From: Granulicella sp.
GTDB lineage: Bacteria; Acidobacteriota; Terriglobia; Terriglobales; Acidobacteriaceae
NCBI GenBank assembly: GCA_027365345.1
Contig: DAHXNO010000172.1
Span: 1-63,462, forward strand
Length of the DNA: 63,462 bases
Direction: 5' to 3'
Both the position numbers and the translations under genes were made by a program. The notes under the pieces are model-generated. The model saw only the letters and a program-made list of their open reading frames with translations. It did no database searches and was not told the DNA's origin. Below, one piece after another: positions 9,186 to 18,511 of the stretch (positions within the stretch are counted from its first letter, which is position 1; every line of letters begins with the position of its first letter).

Positions 9186-9593
9186 CTATCTTGCGTCCCC
9201 TTTGCTGTACTGGTGGTCATTCACCGGCTCCAGCCAATCCACGGCCACCCCATCGAGCCTCTCCTGGATGGCAACATGGGTCATGGCCGTCCTGGATGTA
9301 GCGCCATGCCAGTGCTTCTCACCCGGTGCGAACCAAACCACATCCCCGGGACGCAACTCCTCGACTGGACCGCCCTCACGCTGCGCCCAGCCGCAACCGG
9401 TGCTAATCAGAAGGGTCTGCCCCAGGGGATGCGTATGCCAATCCGTCCGAGCGCCCGGCTCAAACGTAACCAATGCGCCCTGCACCCTGGCTGGCTCCGG
9501 CGCCTGGAATAAGGGATCGATCCGTACCGACCCCGTAAACCACTCCGCCGATCCCTTCGTAGAGGGCTGTGCCCCCGCTCGCTGAATCTCCAT
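9186..9593 (-). CDS. Small cupin, close relative of the Mn-dependent hydroxynitrile lyase GtHNL
   Basis: 135 residues, a single cupin domain. GGGAGG lies 8 bases before the ATG at 9593. Metal ligands in this numbering are H53 and H55 (from WHTHP), Q59 (from GQT) and H94 (from KHWHG), the same spacing I remember for the Granulicella tundricola enzyme. A40, V42 and Q110, positions known from engineering of that enzyme, are also wild-type here. GtHNL reversibly splits aromatic cyanohydrins into aldehyde and HCN, but its natural role is unknown, and such cupins are often annotated only as cupin or carboxymuconolactone-associated. An aldehyde-reducing dehydrogenase lies next door. Cupin family: near certain. 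HNL activity: inference. Confidence 0.8.
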   Translation of the reverse strand: MEIQRAGAQPSTKGSAEWFTGSVRIDPLFQAPEPARVQGALVTFEPGARTDWHTHPLGQTLLISTGCGWAQREGGPVEELRPGDVVWFAPGEKHWHGATSRTAMTHVAIQERLDGVAVDWLEPVNDHQYSKGDAR

Positions 9594-9641
9594 CAAATCT
9601 ACCTCCCGTTGGCAACGGCATGGCTCGTCCGTACCCCCGCT

Positions 9642-9866
9642 TCATTCACCAGGCGCACTATCCTCCGCCGTCTTCAACTCCTCTTCCGGCCAGAGTGGGG
9701 GCTGGATCGCGCACGTCTTCTCGTACTTCAGGTCAGCCAGGACACGCATCCAGTGCCGGATGCTGCGCTCTGCCTGCATCAGGCGCTTCTGGGCCTCGCG
9801 CAGTCTGCGCTCTGCGTTGCGCATGCGCCGCCGCCGCGCTGGATCGAGCTTGTCATCGGAGGTCAT
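9642..9866 (-). CDS. Small charged coiled-coil protein
   Basis: 74 residues from an ATG at 9866, preceded by GGGAGCTAAGG. The middle (PARRRRMRNAERRLREAQ) is a strongly basic amphipathic helix with heptad-like spacing, likely a coiled coil, followed by an acidic Pro-rich tail. I do not recognise the family. The gene begins 48 bases before the cupin start on the same strand and could be cotranscribed with it. A longer frame upstream is Arg/Pro-rich and unlikely to be coding. Confidence 0.4.
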   Translation of the reverse strand: MTSDDKLDPARRRRMRNAERRLREAQKRLMQAERSIRHWMRVLADLKYEKTCAIQPPLWPEEELKTAEDSAPGE

Positions 9867-10756
9867 TCGCCTTAGCTCCCAGAATAATCGAACTGCGGGG
9901 TGGTGCGCCTTCGCACTTGCTTCTCGAAGACGGCCCCATCTGCTCCCGGCGCAGCGGCAGCCAAGCTGCACCCCGCGCTCCATTCGTCCCATCCCTCCGC
10001 ACAAGAGAAGACCGACGGCCGCAGACCACGCCCCCGGCGACCATACCGGCCTGCGATAAAAGAGATGTCAATCTTTCCGCTCCTGTATCCAGGTGCACGC
10101 CTGCTCCGTCAGAGTCCGTTCGTCCCAGTACCCTCACCAACTCGGTAGAAGGAACGCTGGGCTGGTACACGAACGCTGCCTGCATCCGTAGGACAATCCT
10201 GTCCCGAATCCAGATGCCCGCCATACCGTGGGATCTCCTCAGCTACCAAGGTTCAAGAAGATGAATTTGCCAAAAACCGTATCCCCGCACCCGTGCAGAA
10301 GCGTCCATAACGGTAGAATCATGGTATCGATAGACATTGGAATCTTCCATTCGCTACGCTCCATCGAAGCTCTTTCGCTGGGCAAAAATGAACTTTCGGC
10401 ATGCAACGCACTCTCAATCTTCAGTCGAGCTGGGTCGATCCCCTGCATGGCGTTCGACCGGCTGAACACCTCTCTTCTGAATCCAACCCATCACCAAAAC
10501 CGCAGACAGGCCGAGGCATGGCGCAAACCACACGCCTGCCGACCCTCCGCACAGCCGGCGGCCTGGCGATCGATGCCCCAATCGGGAGGCACAGGAGGCA
10601 CACCCTTTCTCATCTATTCTTAAGGTCTCGACCTCCAATCGACTGGCCCCACCCTCCGCCGCAGGACTGATTCCCGCCCCGGCCCCCGCTCGATTCCAAC
10701 CCTCTTCCATCTCTCTCTTCCCGTCCGCGCCGCGCCTGCGGCGTAAAGGCACTGTT
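9867..10756. other. Intergenic, no gene recognised
   Basis: About 890 bases. Several overlapping frames of 70-130 codons exist on both strands, but all have low-complexity Pro/Arg/Ser composition and none has a recognisable motif or ribosome site. The right end must hold the promoter of the efflux operon; no clear -35/-10 pair was identified. Confidence 0.5.
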
Positions 10757-12058
10757 ATGAAACGAACCTTTTCTTCCGTTGCCTTCAGGCTCTCGCTGGT
10801 TCCCGGAACAATCGCTGTAGTCCTGGCGATGGCGCCCTGTTGCGCGAACGCTCAAGCGGGGCTTACCTGGGACCAGGTGAAGGCGCGTTTTGAGGCCACC
10901 AATCCGGCGCTCCGGGCCGATGCGGACAACGTCGACGAGATGCGCGCCGAGGAAACTACGGCCGATCTGCGGCCGAACCCTCAACTATCCATCACCGTCG
11001 ACGGAACCCAGATTGCGCCCAATCAGGGAGTGATTGAACCCATGTCGGGCACCTTTGTGCAGACCGGCGTCAGCTACTTGCACGAGCGCGATCACAAGCG
11101 CGAACTGCGCCTGAAGAGCGCGCAGCAGGGCACTCGCATCACCGAATCCCAGCACCAGGACCTCAAGCGCACCATGGAGTTTACCCTCCGCAGCGCCTTC
11201 GTTCAGACCCTCGAAGCCAAGGACGTGCTGGAGATGGCCCAGGCCGATCTGGCCTACTACGACCACATCATCGCCATCAGCCAGGAACGCCTGAAGGCTG
11301 GCGACATCGCCCAGATCGACTTCGATCGCATCGAACTCTTGCGGGTACAGTACGAATCGGAACTGGAGACGGCGATCGTAAACCTCCGCACCGCCAAGAT
11401 TCAGCTTCTGCAGATGCTCAACCAGCAAACGCCTGTAGACCAGTTTGACGTGACCGGTCCATTCGATTTCAGCAACAACCTGGAACCCCTGCAAACCTAT
11501 CGCGACGCCGCGTCTGCCGCGCGGCCCGACCTTCGCGCCGCCCTGCAGACGATCCAGCAGTCCAAAACCAACCACAAGCTGGCCGTCTCCAACGGCTCGA
11601 CCGATCCGACCCTCGGAGCCTGGTGGACCTGGAACAACGCGCCTACCAGCAACGAAATCGCAACCAACACCCTGGGCTTCAACGTGAGCATCCCACTGCG
11701 GGTCTTTGACCGCAACCAGGGCGAGAAGCAGCGCACCCAGATTGACATCGACCGCGCCCAGCAAGCGAGGGATGCTGAACAGGCACAGGTATTCAGCGAT
11801 GTGGATACAGCCTACGAACTGGTGCGCAGCAACATCGACCTGCTAAGACCCTACAAGGACAAATACTATACCGAAGCGCTCCATGTTCGTGACACGGTCA
11901 GCTACGCTTACCTGCACGGCGGAGCCTCGCTGATGGACTTTCTGAGCGCGCAAAGCGACTACCGGCAAGTGCAACTGGCCTACGCGCAACTGATCGGCGC
12001 CTACATGACGGCGGCGGCACAACTCAATATGGCTGTGGGACGCGAGGTGATCCAATGA
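10757..12058 (+). CDS. TolC-family outer-membrane efflux channel (CzcC/CusC type)
   Basis: 433 residues. The start has AAAGG at about 8 bases. A signal peptide (residues 1-33, ending CANAQA) precedes two outer-membrane-efflux repeats. The long helical hairpins include LRSAFVQTLEAKDVLEMAQADL in the first half and AYAQLIGAYMTAAAQLNMAVG at the end, the usual end of the second helix pair. It forms the trimeric duct of a tripartite exporter. The stop overlaps the adaptor start (ATGA at 12055-12058), so the three genes are translationally coupled. Confidence 0.9.
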   Translation: MKRTFSSVAFRLSLVPGTIAVVLAMAPCCANAQAGLTWDQVKARFEATNPALRADADNVDEMRAEETTADLRPNPQLSITVDGTQIAPNQGVIEPMSGTFVQTGVSYLHERDHKRELRLKSAQQGTRITESQHQDLKRTMEFTLRSAFVQTLEAKDVLEMAQADLAYYDHIIAISQERLKAGDIAQIDFDRIELLRVQYESELETAIVNLRTAKIQLLQMLNQQTPVDQFDVTGPFDFSNNLEPLQTYRDAASAARPDLRAALQTIQQSKTNHKLAVSNGSTDPTLGAWWTWNNAPTSNEIATNTLGFNVSIPLRVFDRNQGEKQRTQIDIDRAQQARDAEQAQVFSDVDTAYELVRSNIDLLRPYKDKYYTEALHVRDTVSYAYLHGGASLMDFLSAQSDYRQVQLAYAQLIGAYMTAAAQLNMAVGREVIQ

Positions 12059-13194
12059 TCAGAACTTCTGCTTTGACAACCGCCTGCTGTGTGGCTGCAT
12101 TGCTGGCGCAGACGGGATGCAACGGGAAGTTCAATCCCGCCAGCGGAGCAGTTCCCCGCGCGCAGGTCATAGAGACAAGCAATGCTGGCATCGTCTCCGT
12201 AGCTCACCCTGACCAGTACCCCACGTTGGCCGTGGGCAGTATCGACGAACCAGAGAGATTGGATGTAACCGGCGCGGTCTACCCGGACATCTCGCGTGAA
12301 ATTCCCGTAATCTCCATGGCCAACGGCCGCGTCGTCGATATTCGCGCTCGGCTGGATGACAGCGTGAAGAAGGGTCAGTTGCTCTTTAGCGTGCTCAGCC
12401 CGGACATCAGCTCCGCCTTCGATACCTACGTCAAGGCCGCGGCCGACGAACAACTCGCCAAGAAGCAATACCTCCGATCTGAAGATCTCTATCAACACGG
12501 AGCCATCTCGCAGTCCATGCTGGAGCAAGCGGCGGACAGCGAGCAGGACGCCAAAGCAGATCTCTCCGCCGCCGAGCAGCAATTGAAGATCTTCGGCGTC
12601 AACAAAAACCATCCCAGCCCCATCGTGAACGTCTTCGCACCCGCCTCGGGGGTGATCGTCGCGCAGAACATCACCCAGGCCGCTGCCATCGGCGTCAACC
12701 TCTCTGGCTCGGCCACGGCTTTTACCATCGCGGATCTCAGCCGGGTATGGATCATCTGTGACGTCTACGAGAACGATCTGCCCAAGGTGAGGCTAGGGCA
12801 GCAGGCTGAAATCCACCTGACCGCCTATCCAGACAAACTCCTTACCGGGCGCGTGAGTGACATTGGTCCCGTCCTGGATCCCACCATCCGCACCGCCAAG
12901 GTGCGTATCGAAGTGGCCAATCCCGGCATCCTGCGTCTGGGAATGTTCGTAACGGCAACCCTCACCAGCCGCACCGTAACACCGCATGCGACCGTACCGG
13001 CCAGCGCCATCCTGCATCTGCACGATCGCGACTGGGTCTTTGAACCAGCCGGCCAGGGCGAGTTCAAACGCGTTGCGGTGATCCCTGGAATCACGCTGCC
13101 ACAAGGCCGGCAGGAGATTCTGTCCGGCGTCCAGCCAGGAGAGCAGGTAGTCAAAGACGTTCTCAATCTGCAGGCGACGGCGGAGGCGAAATGA
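12055..13194 (+). CDS. RND efflux periplasmic adaptor (CzcB/CusB type)
   Basis: 379 residues, a membrane-fusion protein. The N-terminus has a hydrophobic segment ending AQTGC, a possible though imperfect lipobox. Then come a barrel-sandwich half (SMANGRVVDIRARLDDSVKKG), a helical hairpin (AAADEQLAKKQYLRSEDLY), the second lipoyl half (VFAPASGVIVAQNI) and the beta-barrel/membrane-proximal domains (VWIICDVYENDLPKVRLGQ). This order matches heavy-metal adaptors that link the CzcA/CusA pump to the outer-membrane channel. It overlaps both neighbours by four bases. Confidence 0.9.
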   Translation: MIRTSALTTACCVAALLAQTGCNGKFNPASGAVPRAQVIETSNAGIVSVAHPDQYPTLAVGSIDEPERLDVTGAVYPDISREIPVISMANGRVVDIRARLDDSVKKGQLLFSVLSPDISSAFDTYVKAAADEQLAKKQYLRSEDLYQHGAISQSMLEQAADSEQDAKADLSAAEQQLKIFGVNKNHPSPIVNVFAPASGVIVAQNITQAAAIGVNLSGSATAFTIADLSRVWIICDVYENDLPKVRLGQQAEIHLTAYPDKLLTGRVSDIGPVLDPTIRTAKVRIEVANPGILRLGMFVTATLTSRTVTPHATVPASAILHLHDRDWVFEPAGQGEFKRVAVIPGITLPQGRQEILSGVQPGEQVVKDVLNLQATAEAK

Positions 13195-16100
13195 TTCGCA
13201 AACTCGTCGATTTCGCCCTCCAGAATCGATTTCTGGTTCTGGCGATTGCCATCCTCTTGTTCGCCTGGGGCATCGTCTCGTTTCACAGCCTTCCCGTCGA
13301 AGCCTATCCCGACGTCGCCAATAACTACGTTGACGTGATCGCACAATGGCCTGGAATCTCCGCTGAGCAGATCGAACAACAAGTCACCATACCGCTGGAG
13401 ATCGTCATGAACGGGATCCCCGGCGTCGTCCATGTCCGCTCGTGGTCTATCTTTGGCCTCTCAACGGTGGAGATGGTCTTTGGCGATGACACCACCGACT
13501 TTGAGAATCGCGAACGTGTCCTCGAAAGGCTCTCCCAGGTAACCCTCCCCAACGGCGTCCAGCCGCAGATGGGAACCGACTGGAGCCCGGTCGGCCAGAT
13601 CTACTGGTGGACCCTCCAGAGCACTAACCCCGAGTACGATGCGATGAACCTCAAGTCGCTCGAAGACTGGACGGTAGACAAATACATCAAATCCGTCCCC
13701 GGTGTCGTCGACGTGAGCCCCTTTGGTGGACCCACCCGCGAGTACGAAGTTCCCCTGGATCCCGACAAACTCGTCGACTATGGGCTCAGCCTTGCCCAGG
13801 TAGAGCAAGCTCTCAGCAACAACAATCTGAACGGAGGCGGCAGCTTCATCCAGGAGGGCCAGCAACAGATCAATGTCCGCGAGGTCGGACTGGATCGCAA
13901 CGTTCAAGACATCGAAAACATCTTCGTCACCGATAAGGGCGGAACATCCATCCAGATCAAAAATCTGGGTATCGTTGCGCAAGGGCCCATGATCCGCCTG
14001 GGCCAGACCGGACTGACGCTGAAGGACCCTGACGGCAGGCTGATCGACAACACCGACGTAGTCTCCGATATTGCGCTGCTGCAAAAGGGCGCGGATGCTG
14101 AGCCGGTGCTCGAAGGCATACAAAAGATGGTCAAAGAGCTCAACCAATCCATCTTGCCCAAGGGCGTCACCATACGGCCCTTCCTGGATCGCAGTGACCT
14201 GGTTCACTTTACAACCCACACCGTGCTGCGCAACCTCACCGACGGCATGATCCTGGTCTCGATCATCCTGTTTCTCTTCCTCGGCAACCTACGTGGTGCG
14301 TTCATCGTCGCCCTCACGATTCCCTTCGCCTTGCTCTTTGCCGCCATCTGCCTGGATTTGAAGCATATTCCAGCCAATCTGCTCTCGCTCGGAGCGTTGG
14401 ACTTCGGCATGGTGGTTGATGGAGCGGTGGTGATGGTGGAAAACATCGTCCGCCATCTCTCCCACGACGGCCATGAGCACCTGACGCCGTTGGAAAAGAT
14501 CAGCGAGGCAGCCCATGAGGTGCAGCGTCCTGTCTTTTACGCCATCGCCATCATCATCACCGCGTATCTACCCATCTTTACCCTTCAGTCCGTGGAAGGC
14601 CGCCTCTTCCGTCCCATGGCGTGGACGGTAGCGGCCGCGCTGCTGGGTGCGCTCTTCTTCTCCATGGTGATTGCGCCTGTACTCTCCAGCCTGTTCTTTA
14701 AGAACGGAGCCAAGGAATGGACCAATCCAGTGATGACGTTCCTCACCCGCCGTTATCGCAAGGGCGTAACCTGGTCCATCCATCACCGCGGTTTCACGGT
14801 GGGCGTAGCAGTCATCAGCCTGTTTCTTGCGTTGTACCTCTGGCTCGGCGGCGTCATCGGTTCAGAGTTTTTACCGCATCTGGACGAGGGCGCTCTCTGG
14901 GTGCGGGGCACGCTGGAACAGAGCGTGGGACCCACCGAAGGCTTGCGGGTCGCCAACCAGGCCAGGATCCTGCTCTGCTCCTATCCTGAGGTCAAACAAT
15001 GCTGGAGCCAGGTAGGACGCCCCGATGATGGAACCGACCATACTGGCTTCTTCAACACAGAGTACTTTGTCGATCTCAAAGAAAGGAGCCTGTGGCGCCC
15101 CGTCTTCAAACAAAATGAAAACGACCTCATCGCCTCCATGCAAGCCCAGCTTGAAAAACAGTTCCCTGGCGTCATCTGGGGCTTTTCTCAACCCATCGAA
15201 GACAATATGGAAGAAGCTGTCTCCGGCGTCAAGGGAGAGTTGGCGACAAAGGTCTACGGCAGCGACCTGCATAAGCTGGAAGACCTGGCCAATCAGATCG
15301 AGACCGTCATGAGCCACGTGCCGGGCATCACGGACATAGGCGTCTTTCAGGTTACGGGCCAGCCGGATCTCAACTTCGTGGTCGATCGCCCGAAGGCTGC
15401 GCGTTGGGGCATCAATGTGGCGGACGTGCAGGATGCAATTCAAACCGCGGTCGGTGGAACCGCACTCACCCAGGTGCTCCGCGGTGAAGAGGCCTACAAT
15501 CTCGTGTTGCGTTACTCGCTTCCCTACCGCAATACGCAACAAGCAATTGAAAACATCCGCCTGCTCTCACCCAGTGGTGAACGCGTCTCGCTAGCGCAGC
15601 TCTGCGACATCCGTGAGGCCGACGAAGGCTCCGAGATCTATCGTGAAAATAATGAGCGTTACGTGGCCATCAAATACAGCGTGCGCGGCCGGGCCATGGG
15701 CGACGCCGTTCGCGAGGCCATCCAAAAGGTAAAGGAGCAGGCGCCGTTGCCGCGCGGCTATCACCTGGGCTGGGAGGGCGAGTACCAGGACGAAGTTCGA
15801 GCCGAGGCCCGCATGGGCGTCATCGTACCCATCACCGTACTGCTGATCTTCATCATCCTTTACACCATGTTTAAATCGTTCAAGTGGGCGATTCTGATTC
15901 TCGTCAACGTCGCCCTGGCGCGCGTTGGCGGCTTGCTCGCGCTCCTGATTACAGGCTCCAACTTCAGCGTCTCTTCCGGCATCGGCTTCCTTGCCCTCTT
16001 TGGCGTCTCAGTGCAGACGGGCGTCATTATGCTGGAGTACATCAACCAGTTGCGCGCGCGGAACCACCATTGAAGCCGCAGCCGTCGAGGGAGCCGTTAT

Positions 16101-16332
16101 GCGCCTTCGTCCCATCATGATGACCATGCTGGTAGCCACGCTCGGCCTCTTGCCGGCTGCTCTCTCCCACGCCATCGGCTCAGATTCCCAGCGCCCATTC
16201 GCTATCGTGATTGTGGGCGGACTGATCACCGACCTCGTCATGAGCATCTTCCTTCTGCCCACCCTCTACGTCTGGATCGCCGGCGAACATGATGTTCTGC
16301 CGAAGGTCGACGACGCCGTAGAGGATTTTTAA
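13191..16332 (+). CDS. Heavy-metal RND pump (CzcA/CusA family), frameshifted
   Basis: The frame from 13191 encodes 960 residues and stops at 16071-16073 after QLRARNHH. The missing C-terminus continues in the +1 frame from about 16060 as GTTIEAAAVEGAVMRLRPIM to a stop at 16332, including the last transmembrane helices. The join gives about 1045 residues, the normal size. The break sits on the alternating GC tract 16052-16060, where loss of one GC unit would explain it. Transmembrane helix 4 carries DFGMVVDGAVVMVEN with D404, D410 and E417, the proton-relay pattern of the heavy-metal RND class. It is the third gene of the coupled operon. The metal is not determinable from sequence alone. Confidence 0.85.
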
Positions 16333-16413
16333 AGCGGAATCTCGCCACATCTTCCATCAGCAAAAGCTGAACTAGACGCTTTGTTGTCAACCAAACAGGC
16401 AGCCGCCTCACTC

Positions 16414-18168
16414 TTACCGGTAACCCGGATCATTGGGCAAAGACCATATCTGCGTAGCGGGAGAATGCCCGCAGGTCTCCACCGTGAGCCCGTTCGCCTT
16501 GTGCCCTGTCAGGCAAAGGTGATTGTTACGGTTGACGAGATCCCCCAACAACGTATACTCCCAGCGCTGCGCATCCGACGACCCGCACGTCTGCATCAGC
16601 ACCTTGCCGTCAACAGCCGCAAGACATCTTCCGGAGGATTCGAGAGCGCCGGAGGAGGTTACGGTCCACCGCTGCCCTTCTGAGGCCGAGCAAGCCTCCA
16701 CATCTCCAGACGACGCCAGGCAGAGCGCATAGCCCTCCACGTCTCGATGGCGTCCGGAGGCCAGGCGCGTGATCACCCCCGTGCGGGCAGGAACACCGCA
16801 GGCCGCGGCAGGCTGGATCTTCCAGATCGCCGTGTCATGCGGCGCAATCTCAGCCTGCAGGCTCAGCGCATCCGGCTCGCGCGTGCCACTCCAAAGATCC
16901 GTCGAAGCAAACCGGCAACCCGCAGGCTCAAATCCCAGATCGCTTGCGTGGAGTTCGACGCGCAACGGCGCGCTGCCACGGTTGAGCACGGCCACCGCAT
17001 AGCGGCCCGCGGCCAGCTCTTTGAATAGAAGATCGGAAGAGGGAGTACGACGGAGCAGCGTCGCCATCCGTCCCAGTGAATCCTGATCGACGCTCAGCAC
17101 AGCTTGATTACTTAGAGCGGAGATGGCTGCCGGACTCAGCATATTCAAATCAGAGCTTAGAATCAACGGCGCCGACATCATCGACCAAAGCGCCATCTGG
17201 CTGCGGGTTTCGGCCAGCGTCACGCCCCCATCGCCTCCAATGAGGAAGTCCGCATCGTTCCAGTTGCCGGGAGATTGAAAGCGCCCCAGAGGCAGGTTGT
17301 AGGCGTAGTTCCACAGTACGCTATGGAAGCGCGGAGCATTGGGAGCCTTGGCGTCGAAAGTCGCAATATCCGAACCCTCGCGCCATAACTGTCCGTAGTG
17401 TCGGACCCAACTCAGCACGTCATACCAGTCCGTGGTGTCCTGAAAGTAGGCGGGGGCCGATTCAGAAAAGATCACAGGCCGCGCCACTTGATGCAGCGCT
17501 GCACTCTGGGCTCGATAGGCCGCGCGGTAAGCTGCATTCTGGCTCTCCCCCTTGGCCGCATACACATTGCATCCGTCAAGCTTCAGATAATCCACACCCC
17601 AGGAGGCAAACAGCTTCGCATCCTGAAGAAAGTGGTCCCTGCCGCCGCCATCCGGTACGCCGCTTCCGGCAAAGCCGCCACAGGTCTGTGAGCCCGCGTC
17701 TTCATAGATGCCAAACTTCAGCCCAAGGGAGTGGACAGCATCTGCCACCGCCTTCATGCCATGCGGAAACCGCTCCGGATCCGCCTGCAGATTCCCATGG
17801 CTGTCACGGTCTTTCAGCATCCAACAGTCGTCTATAGTTACCGTCCGATAGCCACGAGCGGCCAGACCGGTACGCACCAGCGCGTGGGCATTCTCCAGAA
17901 TGGTCTGCGCCGTAAAGTCACACTGATAGTGGGCCCAGTCATTCCAGCCCATAGGCGGGAGCGGCGCGAGAGTTGGCCTGCTTTGAGCAGCACACCATGG
18001 CGCCAGAAGAGCTGTCAACAGCAGCGCCAGGGAACATCGCACCCATCCGCGTCTGTGCCCATCCGCCTTCGCTTGCGGAGCAAAAGCACGCATGGGAACA
18101 ATAGAAGAACCCTCAAACTCAAAGAGGGAGAGCACAACAACCTTAGACATCTTGCCGAGCGATCTCAT
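16414..18168 (-). CDS. GH27 alpha-galactosidase with C-terminal ricin-type lectin domain
   Basis: 584 residues. AGGAG stands 7 bases before the ATG at 18168. A second ATG at 18093 would give a more conventional signal peptide, whose hydrophobic core is about residues 45-60 (ending PWCAAQ). The GH27 barrel shows PPMGWNDW, TIDDCWM, the nucleophile D198 in YLKLDGC and a likely acid/base D267 in WREGSDI, followed by GNWNDADFLIGG. Residues about 450-584 form a beta-trefoil with three QxW-type repeats (QRW, QRW, QIW). It probably releases alpha-galactose from plant or microbial glycans while bound through the lectin. Confidence 0.9.
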   Translation of the reverse strand: MRSLGKMSKVVVLSLFEFEGSSIVPMRAFAPQAKADGHRRGWVRCSLALLLTALLAPWCAAQSRPTLAPLPPMGWNDWAHYQCDFTAQTILENAHALVRTGLAARGYRTVTIDDCWMLKDRDSHGNLQADPERFPHGMKAVADAVHSLGLKFGIYEDAGSQTCGGFAGSGVPDGGGRDHFLQDAKLFASWGVDYLKLDGCNVYAAKGESQNAAYRAAYRAQSAALHQVARPVIFSESAPAYFQDTTDWYDVLSWVRHYGQLWREGSDIATFDAKAPNAPRFHSVLWNYAYNLPLGRFQSPGNWNDADFLIGGDGGVTLAETRSQMALWSMMSAPLILSSDLNMLSPAAISALSNQAVLSVDQDSLGRMATLLRRTPSSDLLFKELAAGRYAVAVLNRGSAPLRVELHASDLGFEPAGCRFASTDLWSGTREPDALSLQAEIAPHDTAIWKIQPAAACGVPARTGVITRLASGRHRDVEGYALCLASSGDVEACSASEGQRWTVTSSGALESSGRCLAAVDGKVLMQTCGSSDAQRWEYTLLGDLVNRNNHLCLTGHKANGLTVETCGHSPATQIWSLPNDPGYR

Positions 18169-18511
18169 TGGAATCTCCTATCCGCGTTCTGCTGGCAGCC
18201 GTTGCATAGCCGCCAAATCGGTAGCGGCAAGTATCGTTTTCTTTCGTTAGAACACGAATATTGCGATAGTCGCCTTTTACAAGGTTAGCTTTGCCATTGT
18301 CAAGGAGCCGCCCCAAACAGCAGCCTCACAAACCCCTCAGACGCCAGCCCTCATCCAGCCGGTCTGCCTCGTCAAAGGCTCAGCGCTGTCTTCCGCCGCT
18401 TGTGACGCGCACCCGCGGCATGGAAAGGAGTCTTTCCACGGCAGACACCATCGCTTCCCCCTTAAAGCAACCTCGGCCCCTTGTGCAACTCCGACCCCTC
18501 GGGTGACGACC
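18169..18511. other. Intergenic between the GH27 gene and bcsC
   Basis: 343 bases. The part nearest 18168 is AT-rich and should hold the GH27 promoter. A short hairpin GGAAAG-GAGT-CTTTCC lies at about 18422-18437, past the bcsC stop. It lacks a T-run on the minus strand, so a terminator is not established. No gene was recognised. Confidence 0.4.

Noticed and set aside
18422-18437. Rho-independent terminator after bcsC
   Set aside because: A 6-bp stem with a 4-base loop is present, but there is no T-run on the coding strand.
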